Source: Larix kaempferi
Lineage: Eukaryota; Streptophyta; Pinopsida; Pinales; Pinaceae
Direction: 5' to 3'
DNA: 64,000 nucleotides
Assembly: GCA_027924585.1 (NCBI GenBank)
Contig: BSBM01000319.1
Span: 4,121,001 to 4,185,000 of the forward strand
Position numbers and translations under genes: made by a program. The notes beneath the pieces were generated by a model. The model worked only from the letters and a program-made list of their open reading frames with translations. It was not told the DNA's origin and made no database searches. Below, in pieces: positions 45,401 to 56,891 of the stretch; within the stretch, counting starts at the first letter, position 1; every line of letters starts with the position of its first letter.

Positions 45401-47825
45401 TCAATCATGATGTATCTTGAGGTTAGAAATATACTGCAAACCACCAAAAAGAGTCATGGTTAAAATCTCAAACTTAGATCTTGTCAAACAAAGGAGAAAC
45501 AACCAAATTTTTTACCTCTTTTGTGCTCTATCGCTCCCCTAAAGTCTCCTGGGGAGCGATGAACCTGAAATTTTCACTCCCATCAACCTTCTGGGGGAGA
45601 GATAGTTTACCTATGGCAAAATCAAAGACCCATAGAGGCCCAAAAATTTCCCAAACAAGCATCAAAATGAGAAATAAGACCATGGAAAGAAAGAGCAAGA
45701 TGAGAACACTAACTTGGTTCATACGACAAGTCGAATGGTGTCTTGGATGTCCCGCAATCAAATTTTCAATTTCTACCTTCAACAAGGGTAAAAACTCTTA
45801 CAAGGTAAATAACACGTTGAAAATGACTTATTTTTACCATTCATTCGTTTTTACCTCCTTTTAGCTTGTTGATTTATCCATGTTCACACTATTATTGTTT
45901 CTTCAAGATATTTTCACCTAGTTGATTATTCCATTATGAGATCCTAACACATATGTGTTTAGAATTGATAACTTTTTTATAGGATTATTCGGAAGGGACA
46001 CTCCTAAGTCTCAGTGACCTAGAATGTGCGTGCATGATTTAACCTTTTCAATCACTTTAAACCATGAAATAGTCGTTTTTCAAGTGATAATTTACCCTTT
46101 TTTTGTCCTCGTCAAACTAATTATGAAAAAGGAACTCCCTCAGAGTCTCCTTTAAGCTCTTTTCAGAATCCCTAAATAGTAAAATATTGTTGAGTGAACT
46201 TGTTTGTTTCACGCTCATAAAAGTACTTGAAAGGATGTTCGTTTGGTGATAGTTTACCGCCTTTTCAAACCATTTGGACTATTTATGAAAAATGTATACT
46301 CTAGTCAACCGCGGCTAGAAGAGTTCTCTCTCATGTTGTTTTATCCTTTTTTTGGGTGAGGAGACTAATTTTTACATAAAAGAACCATTGTAGTCGTGTT
46401 TCAATCATTTTAAAACTATCTAAATGTGTGATCATTGAGTTTACCTTCCTTGGACTCATGAAACATGCATCGAAGGGCCCATATGGGACATAACTCCTTC
46501 TTCAGGTTTGTTAAACATATGTTGAGGGAGTCATCTCACATGAACTATATCGAGCATCTATTACTCTCCTCAAGATTGTTAAAAAATAGAGAGGTACTCA
46601 TTGATCATGATGGGGGGGGATTGGGAAAATGGGTTAAGTCTTGTTGGGAAGTCTTATGGTAGCTTGTTGTCACCCTTGAACATGGTACCTATTTGCATCT
46701 TGTCTTATAGTTGGTAAATATACTTTCTTCTGAGTCATACCAATTTCATGAGTCATATTACTCCTTTGGTCTATCTGAAGAATGTCTCAGTCATCATCGC
46801 ATTATGTTTTGGTCTCTAGCTCATTAAGTCAATCTTGGAAATTCATTTGTCGTTCCATCCAATGTTCAAGGGAATTTAAGCCAAGTCAACCTCTCTATAG
46901 TACTATCAACCTTCATCCTTGTGTCAATTTATACTCATTTGATCTACCATTTTACATATATTTCTTGTGTCAATTTCATGTCGATGATGTGGGATACATC
47001 ATGGCCCTCCTTCAACGAGTTTGTTCCTGTCGAATCCAACACATCATTTGAGAATTAGACTTAGGAACCATTAAGTACCTTGGGTCCTGCATGCCTTAAT
47101 GGCATGTTTCCTTTCCTCCAACAATAGTCTTACATCATTGACCTCTGATCGGGTGATTCCATGAGTGTTAAACTCGAGCTCATCTACTCACATTCGTTGG
47201 AATGTACTATGATACCTTGGGAATCATTATCATCATTGGTGATTTTACCTCGCACTTGTTAATGGTTTATATCGTTCATCAGTAATCAATTGGTTTCTAA
47301 CATGTTCAACTTCAAGACCTTTATTTGCATGGCTAGAATCGTATCATTTTGGGTTCGGGTTGAAGACCCTGGGGACTCTTGTTATGTACTTTACCCAGGT
47401 TGTGATGGAGATTTTTTTTAGTAGGTTCCCACATTAATATCTTGTTGGTAACCTCATCAATGTACTGTCACATAGATCCACTTTCATATTGGTTGTGGTT
47501 GTGTTATTATTGTATTATGGATATACCTTGTATTCTTTTAGCCAAGATCTACCTTAGTCATTTGTTGGTGTGGATCCACAATGTATGTCGATGGTCATAT
47601 CCTTAATCAGTACTATCATGGATTTGAATGTATTCGTCGAAAACCATGTTTTGAGTCAGTTTATTCCAAGCATGGGTCTTCCCACCTCGGGGATGACACA
47701 ATTGTACTACTTTATCTTTGTTTTCATCTATTTCCTGGCTCTCTTTTAGATACCCTATGCACCTATGTCTTGGTAAAGTATCTTGACCATCAAATCCTTT
47801 CTGACCTCATACTTTAGGGGGAACC
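45401..47825 (+). other. 3' non-coding region with PPT, probably of level-0 element
   Basis: No domain seen. 45,970-46,430 contains loosely repeated blocks (CAAGTGATAATTTACC / TGGTGATAGTTTACC, then ATTATGAAAAA). 46,660-47,430 resembles 62,335-63,100 in order and wording (CCCTTGAACATGG, GTTCAAGGGAA, GGGATAC/GCAT, GCCCTCCTTC, GTACCTTGG). It ends at TTTAGGGGGAACC (47,813-47,825), a good purine tract. Confidence 0.5.
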
Positions 47826-48777
47826 TGTTGTACCTCAAATGTGCACTTTTGACATGACCTACTTCATTACCATGGGAAGTGAAGGTTATGATGCTCCGTA
47901 GGTGTGTTAAATCCCATTTTCTTATGGTTTACCTGGTCCCTAGACAACTTTGGGAAGGTCCCTTGACATTTGAAAGTCGAAGAACCATCTTAACAAACCC
48001 TAAATTGAGCCTTTGTTGAGGCTATCGCTCCCTCCCAGTGGCCCAAATGGAGAAAATTCATTGATTTTCACTCCTTGCATGCCTCTAGGAGAGTGAAAAT
48101 TAAAACATTTTTGCTCCTTGCTTAGTGTTAGGGGAGTGGAAATCCTGTAACAACCTTTTTCCCTTGATTTTTGGAACAAGATTTGAGATTGATCTTGAGT
48201 ATATCAGCCTATCTATTGAATATCTCTCCATTTCCATTCATGGTAGCCTTAATCTCCCTTGATCCACCTTATTCTCCCTTAATCCAAAACTCTCCCTCAA
48301 GTGGTTTGGGTTTCCCATCCTATAAGAAGGACCTCATGCTTTGGCTCATAGACATAAGTAATAGCTTAGAGAGGTGGTCCTTATGGTCTTAGAGTGCTCA
48401 AGGGGATTCTGATTGAGAGCTTGGAGGAGATGCTTCCAGTGAAAGATCGGGTATAATCATGCTATGTACTTGTTTCCTTCGGCTTTCTAATGAATAAACT
48501 TGGCCTATTCTACAAATTGTGCTTCTTACGTTGAATGCATGTATTTGTTTACTTGTTAGTGGATAGATTTAGTTTAATGCACTTTCTCTTAGAAGGTGTT
48601 TGTCTCTTTCTTTTTTTTATAGGCTCATTGACTTGGATTCTCATGCTTGGAGCTGCATTAACAAGGAGCAGTCAGGACAACCTTTGGGACTGAGTTAGGA
48701 TATATACTCATTCTGTTAAGATCCTAGTGGGCGGCCTTCACTAACACCTCAAGGTTTTGGTGTAACGGTTCGTATCA
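47826..48777 (+). repeat. LTR candidate ending next to a PBS
   Basis: Starts TGTTGTACCTC after a PPT and ends CGTATCA, followed by TC and the PBS. A second possible start, TGTAACAACC at 48,146, is also preceded by a purine tract (AGGGGAGTGGAAATCC). A TATAAG box lies near 48,318 and AATGAATAAA near 48,490. The sequence does not match the 3' LTR at 54,147-54,521, so ownership is unclear. Confidence 0.4.
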
Positions 48778-48779
48778 TC

Positions 48780-48791
48780 TGGTATCAGAGC
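48780..48791 (+). other. Primer-binding site, initiator tRNA-Met
   Basis: TGGTATCAGAGC, an exact 12-base match to the usual site, two bases after CGTATCA. Confidence 0.85.
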
Positions 48792-49797
48792 ACTTTCTTG
48801 GGCTCGCTGGGTGAAATTTCTACCAATTTTTTTTTCGCATCTGTTGCAGGTTCAGATTTGGGAATAATCCCTATCCACTTAACTATGAGAAGTACTTGGG
48901 CATAATCCCTAAAACTCATTGTGAGGAGTACCACAGGAACCCCGAAGTAGCTGACCCATTGAGAGGACCTGCCAGCGAAAAGGGCAACGACCCCTACCTG
49001 ATTAACTAGTTCCCACCCGTTAGGTAAACCAAGAGCTGTCGTTTGTGGCAAAGCGGTTATCATTTTTACTTGAGCCGTGGAGTGAGGGGTAATTCCCAAT
49101 ACGCAAGCTGTTAGACAGCATTGGTGGCCGAGTGAAAACCCTGAACTGTTAGGAAGCCGCACATACCTGGGGTCCATATCTATTTTCAGCTAAACTGTTG
49201 TCGATCATTGCTACGCCATTTTAGATCCAGTCGTTCAGATCCATTTTGCAAGCCGTTCCAGATCCAGCCATTTTCAATCCATTCGGCGCCGTTTCAGATC
49301 CCTTCCGAGCTGTAGCCGCTCCAGTCTGGAAAAAAAAAAAAAAAACGAGTATAAAATTCAGTTTTTTCTCCATATCTCCCTTGTTTTCACTCTGTTTTCC
49401 TTGAAATTTTCGGGGAACCCCTGTCATCCCATTCTACATATTTCATTCCTGAGGACCCTATCCCCAATTCCCCTTCCCAAAGCTCGAAATACCACATTTG
49501 TCTATTTTTAGGGTTTGCCATAACTTCCTCATATTTCACCCAATCACCTTCAAATTTTACCATAGAGTTCCTTTCTGAATTCTGCTTCTTTGTTCCCCTC
49601 TGCCAAATTTTCCCATTCTTTCACCCCACTTCTGAAATCCTCATTTTTGCTTCCCTGTCTATTCGACAGTGTGCAAAACCTAGTCAAACCCCAATTACCC
49701 TTCAGATTTTTTCCCAAGTCCAGATTTTCCTTTACTGAAGTAGTTTCTATTTTTTTTTTCCTACCCAGTCAACCCAAAAAAAAAAAACTCCTGGTTA
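48792..49797 (+). other. 5' leader of chromovirus B
   Basis: Untranslated leader with T-rich runs. It contains repeated GTTCCAGATCCAGCC-like words (49,220-49,320). No gene seen; the minus-strand frame 48,785-49,177 has no motif. Confidence 0.5.
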
Positions 49798-50484
49798 TGG
49801 TTGTCACCCGTGCAGGAGCAAAAACCATGGAGGATGCACTTGTAGCGATCCAAGCCAAACTCCAGGATCTGGATGAAAAATTTCTCGGTCTCCATCTTGA
49901 ACATTCAGCTATGAACAACAAACGGCAGTCCGAGTCTTCATCAGACAATGGGTTCTCTTCTTCCAGCAATTTTCACGATCCGAAGCTTGATTTTCCTCAC
50001 TTCAATGGTACCGATCCAACTAGATGGATCTATCATGCAGAATAGTATTTCAGTCTGCATAATACTTTTGATGTCAACAAAGTCCCACTGGCATCCTTTC
50101 ATTTGGAACAGGAAGCTCTTCAATGGTACCGTTGGTACATCAAGGCTCATGCAGAGCCAAAATGGCTAGACTTTTTTCAGCTCCTTTTGCAACGATTCAA
50201 GGTCCTAGTGCTTTTGATGACTTCACAGGAGCCCTCACTAAACTTCGCCAAATTGGCACTATGAGAGAGTATCAAACCGAATTTGAGAAACTAGCCAACC
50301 ACACCGCAGGATTGTCTGATGACTTTTACCGGAGTTGTTTTATCAGTGGTCTAAAGGATGCCATCCGCTCTGAGGTCAAAATTTTCTATCCCAAGACAAT
50401 GATGGAAGCCCTAGGGTTGTCTAAGTTGGCAGAAGACAAGATTGCATCCCAACAACGCTCCAAGCCCACTTTTGTTCCCTTCTG
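49798..50484 (+). pseudogene. gag of chromovirus B
   Basis: Start ATG at 49,798 (MVVTRAGAKTMEDAL). A short coiled stretch is followed by the capsid core: LDFPHFNGTDPTRWI, SFHLEQEALQWYRW, and after a frameshift near 50,190, REYQTEFEKLANHTAGL and CFISGLKDAIRSEV. Damage: stop at about 50,045, one frameshift, stop at 50,483. Typical of Reina-like chromoviruses. Confidence 0.85.
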
Positions 50485-50519
50485 AAATATGGGTTCTCAA
50501 TGACCACCTATACCTTCGG

Positions 50520-51290
50520 CTCCTCGACCAACTCCTATCAAGCGTTTGTCTGAAACAGAGATGCAAGCACGCAGAGAAAAGGGGCTTTGCTATAATTGTG
50601 ATGAGAAATTCACTCGGGGACATAGATGTGTTCAGCAAAAGCTCTATCTCTTGGATGTGGATTCTCCGCCTGCCTCTGAAATTGGTGACGAAGATCCAGA
50701 AACATTGGATGCTCCGGTCGACATTCAAGAACCGCCTATTGACCCTCCATCTTAGGATGACCAACCAGAGATATCTCTCCATGCTTTAGCTAGAATCACC
50801 ACCCCCCAAACAATGCGGGTCAGGGGTTACTTCAAGAAGCTTCCTCTTACAATACTCATTGATTCTGGTAGAACTCATAATTTCATTGACCCTCGGATCG
50901 CCAAACAAGCTGATTGTTTTATCCATCCTTGCTCCAACTTTGAAGTCATGGTTGCCAATGGGGGCACCTTACCTTGCAAAGGGAAGTGTCGAAATGTGCG
51001 TATCTCTATGGGAGATTATACCTTGCACTCTGACATGTTTTCCTTGACCTTAGGCGGATGTGATGTGGTTTTGGGCGCTCAATGGCTACGCACACTTGGC
51101 CCTATCTTATGGGATTTTGCTGAACTTTGGATGCAGTTTTCCCTCAATGGACAAAAACACACATTGACAGGATTACAACCAGGTTCTCTCAGAGTCATCA
51201 GTTCACATCGCATGGAAAAAATCCTCAAGAAGAATTCACATGGTGTCATCGCTCAGCTCTATTCCATTCAAATGCAACCTTCAGCGGTCT
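50520..51290 (+). pseudogene. Zinc knuckle and protease of chromovirus B
   Basis: EMQARREKGLCYNCDEKFTR leads into a GHRC ligand pair, a chromovirus knuckle (about 50,590-50,632). After a linker and a stop at 50,753, the protease frame (50,813 on) has [13 protein letters not shown] as its active site (D-S-G present) and [13 protein letters not shown] as its distal motif. It is continuous with RT in one 334-codon frame. Confidence 0.85.
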
Positions 51291-52650
51291 CCACTACTCC
51301 TTTGGATCTACAACAAATTCTGGATCGATATACAGGTGTCTTTGTTGAACCAGTGGGATTGCCACCTTCCAGGCCAAAAGACCATCGTATTCAGCTCCTT
51401 CCTGGCAGTGTTCCTCCCAACATCAGGCCCTATCGCTACCCATTTCACCAAAAAATGGAGATTGAAATGCTCGTTCGGGACTTATTGAAGCAAGCTATTA
51501 TTCGCCCAAGCACTAGTTCCTTTTCTTCTCAAGTTATTCTTGTCCGCAAAAAAGATGGGTCATGGAGCCTCTGCATTGACTTCCAAGCACTTAATCTCCT
51601 CACCATCAAGGATAATTTTCCAATTCCTATTGTTGATGAGCTTCTTGATGAGCTTCATGGGGCTCACTTTTTCTCCAAGTTGGATCTTCGTTCTGGGTAT
51701 CATCAAATTTGGGTTCATGAGGATGATATCCCTAAAACAGCTTTTCGCACACATGATGGCCATTATGAGTTTTTGGTCATGCCCTTTGGCCTCACTAATG
51801 CTCCTTCCACATTCTAGGCCTTAATGAATAAAATATTTCGACCCTACTTGCGGAAATTCATTCTGGTATTCTTTGATGATATCCTCATCTACAGTAAAAC
51901 ATGGGATGAACATCTCCAGCATCTGGATCTTGTCATGCCACTTTTCTCTGACCATCATCTCCATGCCAAGCAGTCTAAATGTGTTTTTGGATAGAAGGAA
52001 GTTGAGTATCTCGGGCACATTATCTTAGCACAAGGGGTTCGCTTGGATCCTGCCAAAATCGATGCCATGAACAATTGGCCGCATCCTCAGACACTCAAGA
52101 GCCTTCGTGGTTTTTTGGGGTTGACTGGCTACTACCGCAAGTTTGTCAAGGATTATGGGAATATTGCAGCTCCATTAACTGCTCTATTGAAAAACGATGC
52201 TTTTACATGGACACATGCTGCTCAGTGTGCATTTGACAAACTAAAACAAGCTATGTGTACTACACCTGTTCTAGCTATGCCTGATTTTTCCAAGCCCTTC
52301 ACTATTGAGAGTGATGCTTGCGGCAATGGACTTGGTGTTGTTCTCCTTCAAGATGAACACCCCATAGTGTTCACTAGAAAAGCCCTTTCAGGTAAGAATT
52401 TAGCTGCTTCTACCTATGAGAAGGAAATGATGGCTATTTTGCATGCAGTACAGAAGTGTCGCCCATACCTATTAGGGAATCATTTCTACATCAAGACTGA
52501 TCACCAGAGTCTGAAATATTTCTTGGAACAATGTGTCTCCTCCCCGGCACAATAAAAATGGGTTAGCAAACTCATGGGGTATGACTATGAGATCACTTAC
52601 AAGAAGGGTAAAGACAATATTGTGGAAATGCTCTTTCTCGCACATTTAAT
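51291..52650 (+). pseudogene. Reverse transcriptase and RNase H of chromovirus B
   Basis: RT motifs: [35 protein letters not shown] (Asp), [13 protein letters not shown]-stop-A, and YXDD equivalent FFDDILIYS (about 51,868-51,894). EYLGHIILAQGV and LTGYYRKFVKDYG follow. RNase H: FTIESDACGNGLG, YEKEMMAILHAVQKC and KTDHQSLKYF. Stops at 51,819, 51,994 and 52,555 replace expected Gln-type codons, so damage is light. A frameshift near 52,640 precedes integrase. Confidence 0.9.
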
Positions 52651-52679
52651 GCCCAAGGTTCTCTTTCAGCTATTTCTAT

Positions 52680-54117
52680 GCTTGTTCCAAATTGGTTGCA
52701 ATCTGTTCAACAGGGTTATGTCAATGACTCTTCCTTATCTCAAATCATCCAACGCTTGACCAACAACCCTTATGTTGTACCACATTACTCTTGGGATGGT
52801 GTTTCTCTGAGATACAAGGGTCGTCTGGTGCTTCCCCAGAGCACAGATCTTCAACAGGCTGTCTTCTATGAACTCCATGCTTCTCCATCGGCAGGGCACT
52901 CTGGGTTCCTCAAAACATATGAAAGGGAACGACGTAACTTCTTTTGGTAGGGCATGAAAAGGACAATTCAATAGATGGTGGCCAAATGTGATACCTGCCA
53001 GTGCAATAAGGGTGAAACAACACTCCTTCCAGGATTGCTCGAACCCTTGCCCATACCTACACAGATTTGGACAGATATTTTTATGGATTTCATTGAAGGG
53101 CTCCCTAACTCTATCGGGAAGACAGTGATTCTCATTGTGGTTGATCGCCTCTCCAAATATAGTCATTTTTGTGCTCTCAGCCATCCCTATACAGCCTCCT
53201 CAGTCGCTCAAATTTTCCTGGACCAAATCTTTTGTCTTCATGGCATCCCTTCTTCCATTGTCTCGGATCGTGGTGCGACTTTTACCAGTCATTTTTGGAG
53301 AGAACTATTTCGCCATACTGGCACTAAACTGAAGATGAGTTCCGGATATCACCCACAAACATATGGTCAGACTGAAATTATGAATAAATGCTTGGAAACT
53401 TATCTTCGTTGCTTCACCTCTAAACAACAACATCAGTGGGCAAAGTGGCTCCCTCTTGCTGAATAGTGGTACAATACCTCTTACCACACTGCCTCTAAAA
53501 TGACCCCATATGAAGCAGTCTATGGCCAGGCACCTCCATTTCTTCTTCCATACACCCCCACCAATTCACCAGTTCAGGAAGTTGACACGGTCCTTCGAAA
53601 CCGCGATCAGATTCTTCGCATTTTACGGGACAATCTTCACATGGCAAGAAATCACATGAAGCAACAAGCTGATCAACACCGTTCTGAGCGCACTTTTCAA
53701 TTCGGCGATATGGTTTTTCTTCGTCTCCAGTCGTACAAGCAATCCTCCCTGAAACTCAAAGGGCGTCATAAGCTCGCTCCAAAGTTCTATGGGCCATATC
53801 AGATTCTTCAGAAGATTGGGTCTGTTGCTTATAAATTGGAACTTCCTCCTTCTTCCCGCATTCATCTAGTCTTTCATGTCTCTTGTCTAAAGAAAGTTCT
53901 TGGCACCAACATCAGTGGACAAACGATTTTACCCGAACTGGATAATGAAGGATCCATCATTTTGGAGCCGGAGGCCATCCTCAATCGGTGCACTCATCAG
54001 CTTCGCTCTCGCTCTATCACAGAGGTCTTAATTCAGTGGCACGGCATGCAACCAGAGGATGCTACATGGGAACCACTCCTTCAGATTCAACAACAATTTC
54101 CACATCTAAAGCTTTGA
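52680..54117 (+). pseudogene. Integrase with chromodomain, chromovirus B
   Basis: HHCC domain (ELHASPSAGH, CDTCQC). Core with an intact triad: Asp in IFMDFIEGL, Asp in VSDRGATFT and Glu in QTEIMNKCLE. The sequence continues through LVVDRLSKYSH-type and SYHTASKMTPYEAVYG blocks, then GDMVFLRLQSY and YGPYQIL. The C-terminal chromodomain (TEVLIQWHGMQPEDATWEP, FPHLKL) ends at the TGA at 54,115-54,117. Stops at about 52,949, 52,972 and 53,465. Confidence 0.92.
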
Positions 54118-54133
54118 GGACAAAGCTTTTTTT

Positions 54134-54146
54134 AAGGGGGAGGGGA
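54134..54146 (+). other. Polypurine tract of chromovirus B
   Basis: AAGGGGGAGGGGA directly before the LTR start TGTTAGGAACCC. Confidence 0.9.
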
Positions 54147-54521
54147 TGTTAGGAACCCATGTCTTTACTTTGTTAGTATATTGTTGTTGGACGCATATGC
54201 TTTGTAAGTCGTCCCGTAGTATTTGTTGATCAATAGTTTATGTTATTGTTGTTGGCACATATGCTTTGTAAGTCGCCCGTAGTATTGTTGATCCATAGTT
54301 TGTAGCGGCCCATGGTTTTGACCCATAGTATTGGCGCCTAGACTTAGTATATAAGTGTGTGTTGAGACCTATGAAGGCACGGTGAAGTTATTGGTATTGA
54401 GCTTGCTCATAGGAGGTTGCCCCCTCGAAGTGGCCTGTGATCAATATAAAAGTGATTCTGAGTTCCGTCATTTCTGCTATTTCGCATATTCTTATTAATT
54501 AATTGTTGCAGGTGCATCACA
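54147..54521 (+). repeat. 3' LTR of chromovirus B (375 bp)
   Basis: TGTTAGGAACCC to GGTGCATCACA. It contains a tandem duplication of about 62-65 bp (GTATATTGTTGTTGGACGCA near 54,176 and GTTATTGTTGTTGGCACATA near 54,242). The right flank would be the TSD GGTTG; no matching left copy was found. Confidence 0.75.
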
Positions 54522-55003
54522 GGTTGAGTTCACTAGCTTAGCAATTCTTCCTTTCCATTTCCTAGCAGCCTGATAAACCCAATTGTAGATTGGCTTGGCT
54601 CATCTTGGTGTATGCTTGGCTATGTGTGAATCTGCTGTTCCCTGGTTCCTTGTAGTAATCATGCCCAGCTCGGGGGTGGCAGTTGTATCAAGAGGTTGAT
54701 AAGCACAACTGGCATATGGTTGGGTGGAACGTTGCAGATGCATAGCTGGTTGCTTGGGACTACTTGTTAAGATAAGTATTCTCTGTTATAAATTCTACAA
54801 TGTCTTTATTTAATGGTTGTCACAGAAATTTTGAATGTATGTTAGATATTAAACATGATTTTTAATTCCGCTGTGTTTCTATAACATGCACATGAATATG
54901 TCTTTTATCAATGAGTTTTTACTTAATGGATATGGGGCTAGATGCCCAGTTTTAGCATCACGATCCTCTCTATCATGCTGGTATGATAGGAGGGGACATT
55001 ACA
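54522..55003 (-). repeat. LTR fragment, minus orientation
   Basis: On the minus strand it starts TGTAATGTCCCCTCC at 55,003 and matches the first about 400 bp of the solo LTR at 29,740. It is cut by chromovirus B at 54,521. The remainder was not found on the left side. Confidence 0.7.
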
Positions 55004-55193
55004 AACAGTTTAGCATATAACACTTGGTCGAGCTTGCAAATACAATAATGTCGACGCGCTGTATAAGTTTTGAATGTTTAGTGAATAGTATTTTGATATA
55101 TGGATATTAGTTTTATATATTTGTAATAAAGTAACCCCACTTAGAATGTTAATAAAGTTTGGCCCTCAATATAAGTTATATTACAAATATTTT

Positions 55194-55234
<41 letters not shown>

Positions 55235-55566
55235 TTTAACTTTTATATGAATTCTATTTTTAAAAATTATACAAAATGTATTTATATTGTTTGTACTTGC
55301 CATTTCCCCGCCGTATACCTATCCCAGCTATCCTGGGTTTAAAAAACATCTCTATCTGAATACTGGTAACTTACGTAAATCTCCATTAGATGTTTTCTTA
55401 GATATACTAGTTTACGTTCGGCTACATGCCCTTTATGCATTTTGTCTTTTTGGGTACCCATTAGCTGGAGTTATTTCCTTTGCTTATATTAAACCATATG
55501 CTCAACTTGTTATGGACCAAAAATAGAAAATTCTAATCAGTAGACTCTAGGTTATTTATGATGTAG
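55004..55566. other. Upstream of ANTH exons; (TA)n
   Basis: A (TA)n run lies at 55,196-55,232. A plus-strand frame at 55,287-55,526 has YVRLHALY in the place where ANTH proteins have a WVRTYALF-type block, so it may be a degraded earlier exon. The N-terminal ANTH exons are otherwise missing. Confidence 0.35.
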
Positions 55567-56891
55567 AGAACTAGGGAACTGGATACTGTTGAACTGCTAG
55601 AACAATTACCTACTTTGCAGCAATATCTTTATCGCCTAATGGAATGCCAGGTATTTACATCTGAGTCATTATTGTGAAATATATAGTAACTCTGTAATTT
55701 TGGAGGCTGGCTACTTGTATTATGTGATTTTGAGTTATATGTCCTTTCAGTGTGATTTTGGATTGAAAGCACTACATACTATTGTGTATGGTTGCTAATT
55801 TAATAATCTAAATATGTGCAGCCGGAAGGGGCAGCTATATCCAATCATGTGATACAGTATGCACTCACAGCGGTTTGTGGCATCTTCACTCTTTTGTGGT
55901 TAAAATTTATTTGTTGTCTTGCATAAAGAAAGTAGTTTCACTTGCCAAAGTTGATGTCATACTTTATGATGGGTATATTTATTTTCCTTTTGCACAATGT
56001 TGCAGGTTTCTAGAGAAAGCATTAAACTTTACACTGCAATTAATGATGCCACCATCAACCTTGTTGACAAAGTAGGAAATGTTATGGTTTAAATGTTTAA
56101 TTAGCATCTCATCTTAATTATAATTGATCTATAGCTTTGATAACTGCAATTGTCTACTTGCAGTTCTTTGAAATGCAACGCCATGATGCTATTAAGGCAC
56201 TTGATATCTATAGGCGAGCTGGTAAACATGTATGGTTGGAAATTTCTTGTTCCAAAAGTGTTCTAATTGATGTCTTTAGTTTCAAACCATGTCAAAACAG
56301 TCCCATATACCTCCTACTATTTTGTTCTCTAGGATGATTGTGATCCAACATTACCTTTTTTTAAAGCATTTGCTTCAATGGCATTCCCTATGAACATATT
56401 TGAAGTGTTTAATTTTATCATCATTACCTTCTCTCGCTCTATACACCTACCATTCCTATTCTTTTCCAGCATGTTTAATTTAAAGAAACAAATTTTCTAC
56501 CATCATTTCTGAAATATGGAATGAATATCACTTTGTGTCACCCGTGACGAATAAAATAACTTTATTGCAATTATTTGTTCCACTAGCATGGTAGGCTGAA
56601 AAATTATCAAAGTTCTACGAAGTTGCAAAGGTCTTGACCTTGGACGTGGATTTAAATTTCCTACACTTGAACAGGTACAGATAATTTGTGAACTTTGTTA
56701 TCATGGTCAGTGCAATTTTTTAGTGTAATGGCATGTAGATGGTCATTACAGATGTGCATGGTTCTGTGTGATACTTACTTTGGTTCTTGTGAATCAAATT
56801 ACTGAATGAACAGCCACCAGCATCATTCATTTTTGCAATGGAAGAGTATGTTAAAGATGCCCCAAGATCATCATTCATCCGTAGAGAGTTG
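55567..56891 (+). pseudogene. AP180/CALM-type ANTH clathrin-assembly protein, internal exons
   Basis: Six exons, all phase 0, with GT/AG borders: 55,567-55,650 (TRELDTVELLEQLP), 55,822-55,872 (PEGAAISNHVIQYALTA), 56,006-56,071 (SRESIKLYTAINDA), 56,164-56,229 (FFEMQRHDAIKALDIYRRAG), 56,595-56,674 (AEKLSKFYEVAK), 56,814-56,891 (PPASFIFAMEEYVKDAPR). They encode the second half of the ANTH domain, which binds phosphoinositides and clathrin in endocytosis. The fifth exon is 80 bp instead of 81, shifting the frame after EVAK so that LDLGRGFKFPTLEQ is readable only in the next frame. The N-terminal half and the C-terminal clathrin-binding tail are not seen. Intact splice sites suggest recent loss, a split gene with distant exons, or an assembly error. 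Confidence 0.85.

Noticed and set aside
48785-49177. 130-codon minus-strand frame next to the PBS
   Set aside because: No motif, antisense to the leader of chromovirus B, unusual composition; judged chance.
49621-49800. Upstream extension of the chromovirus B gag frame to 49,590
   Set aside because: The extension is Phe/Ser/Leu-rich leader translation ending in an A-run; the ATG at 49,798 (MVVTRAGA) is the usual style of start.
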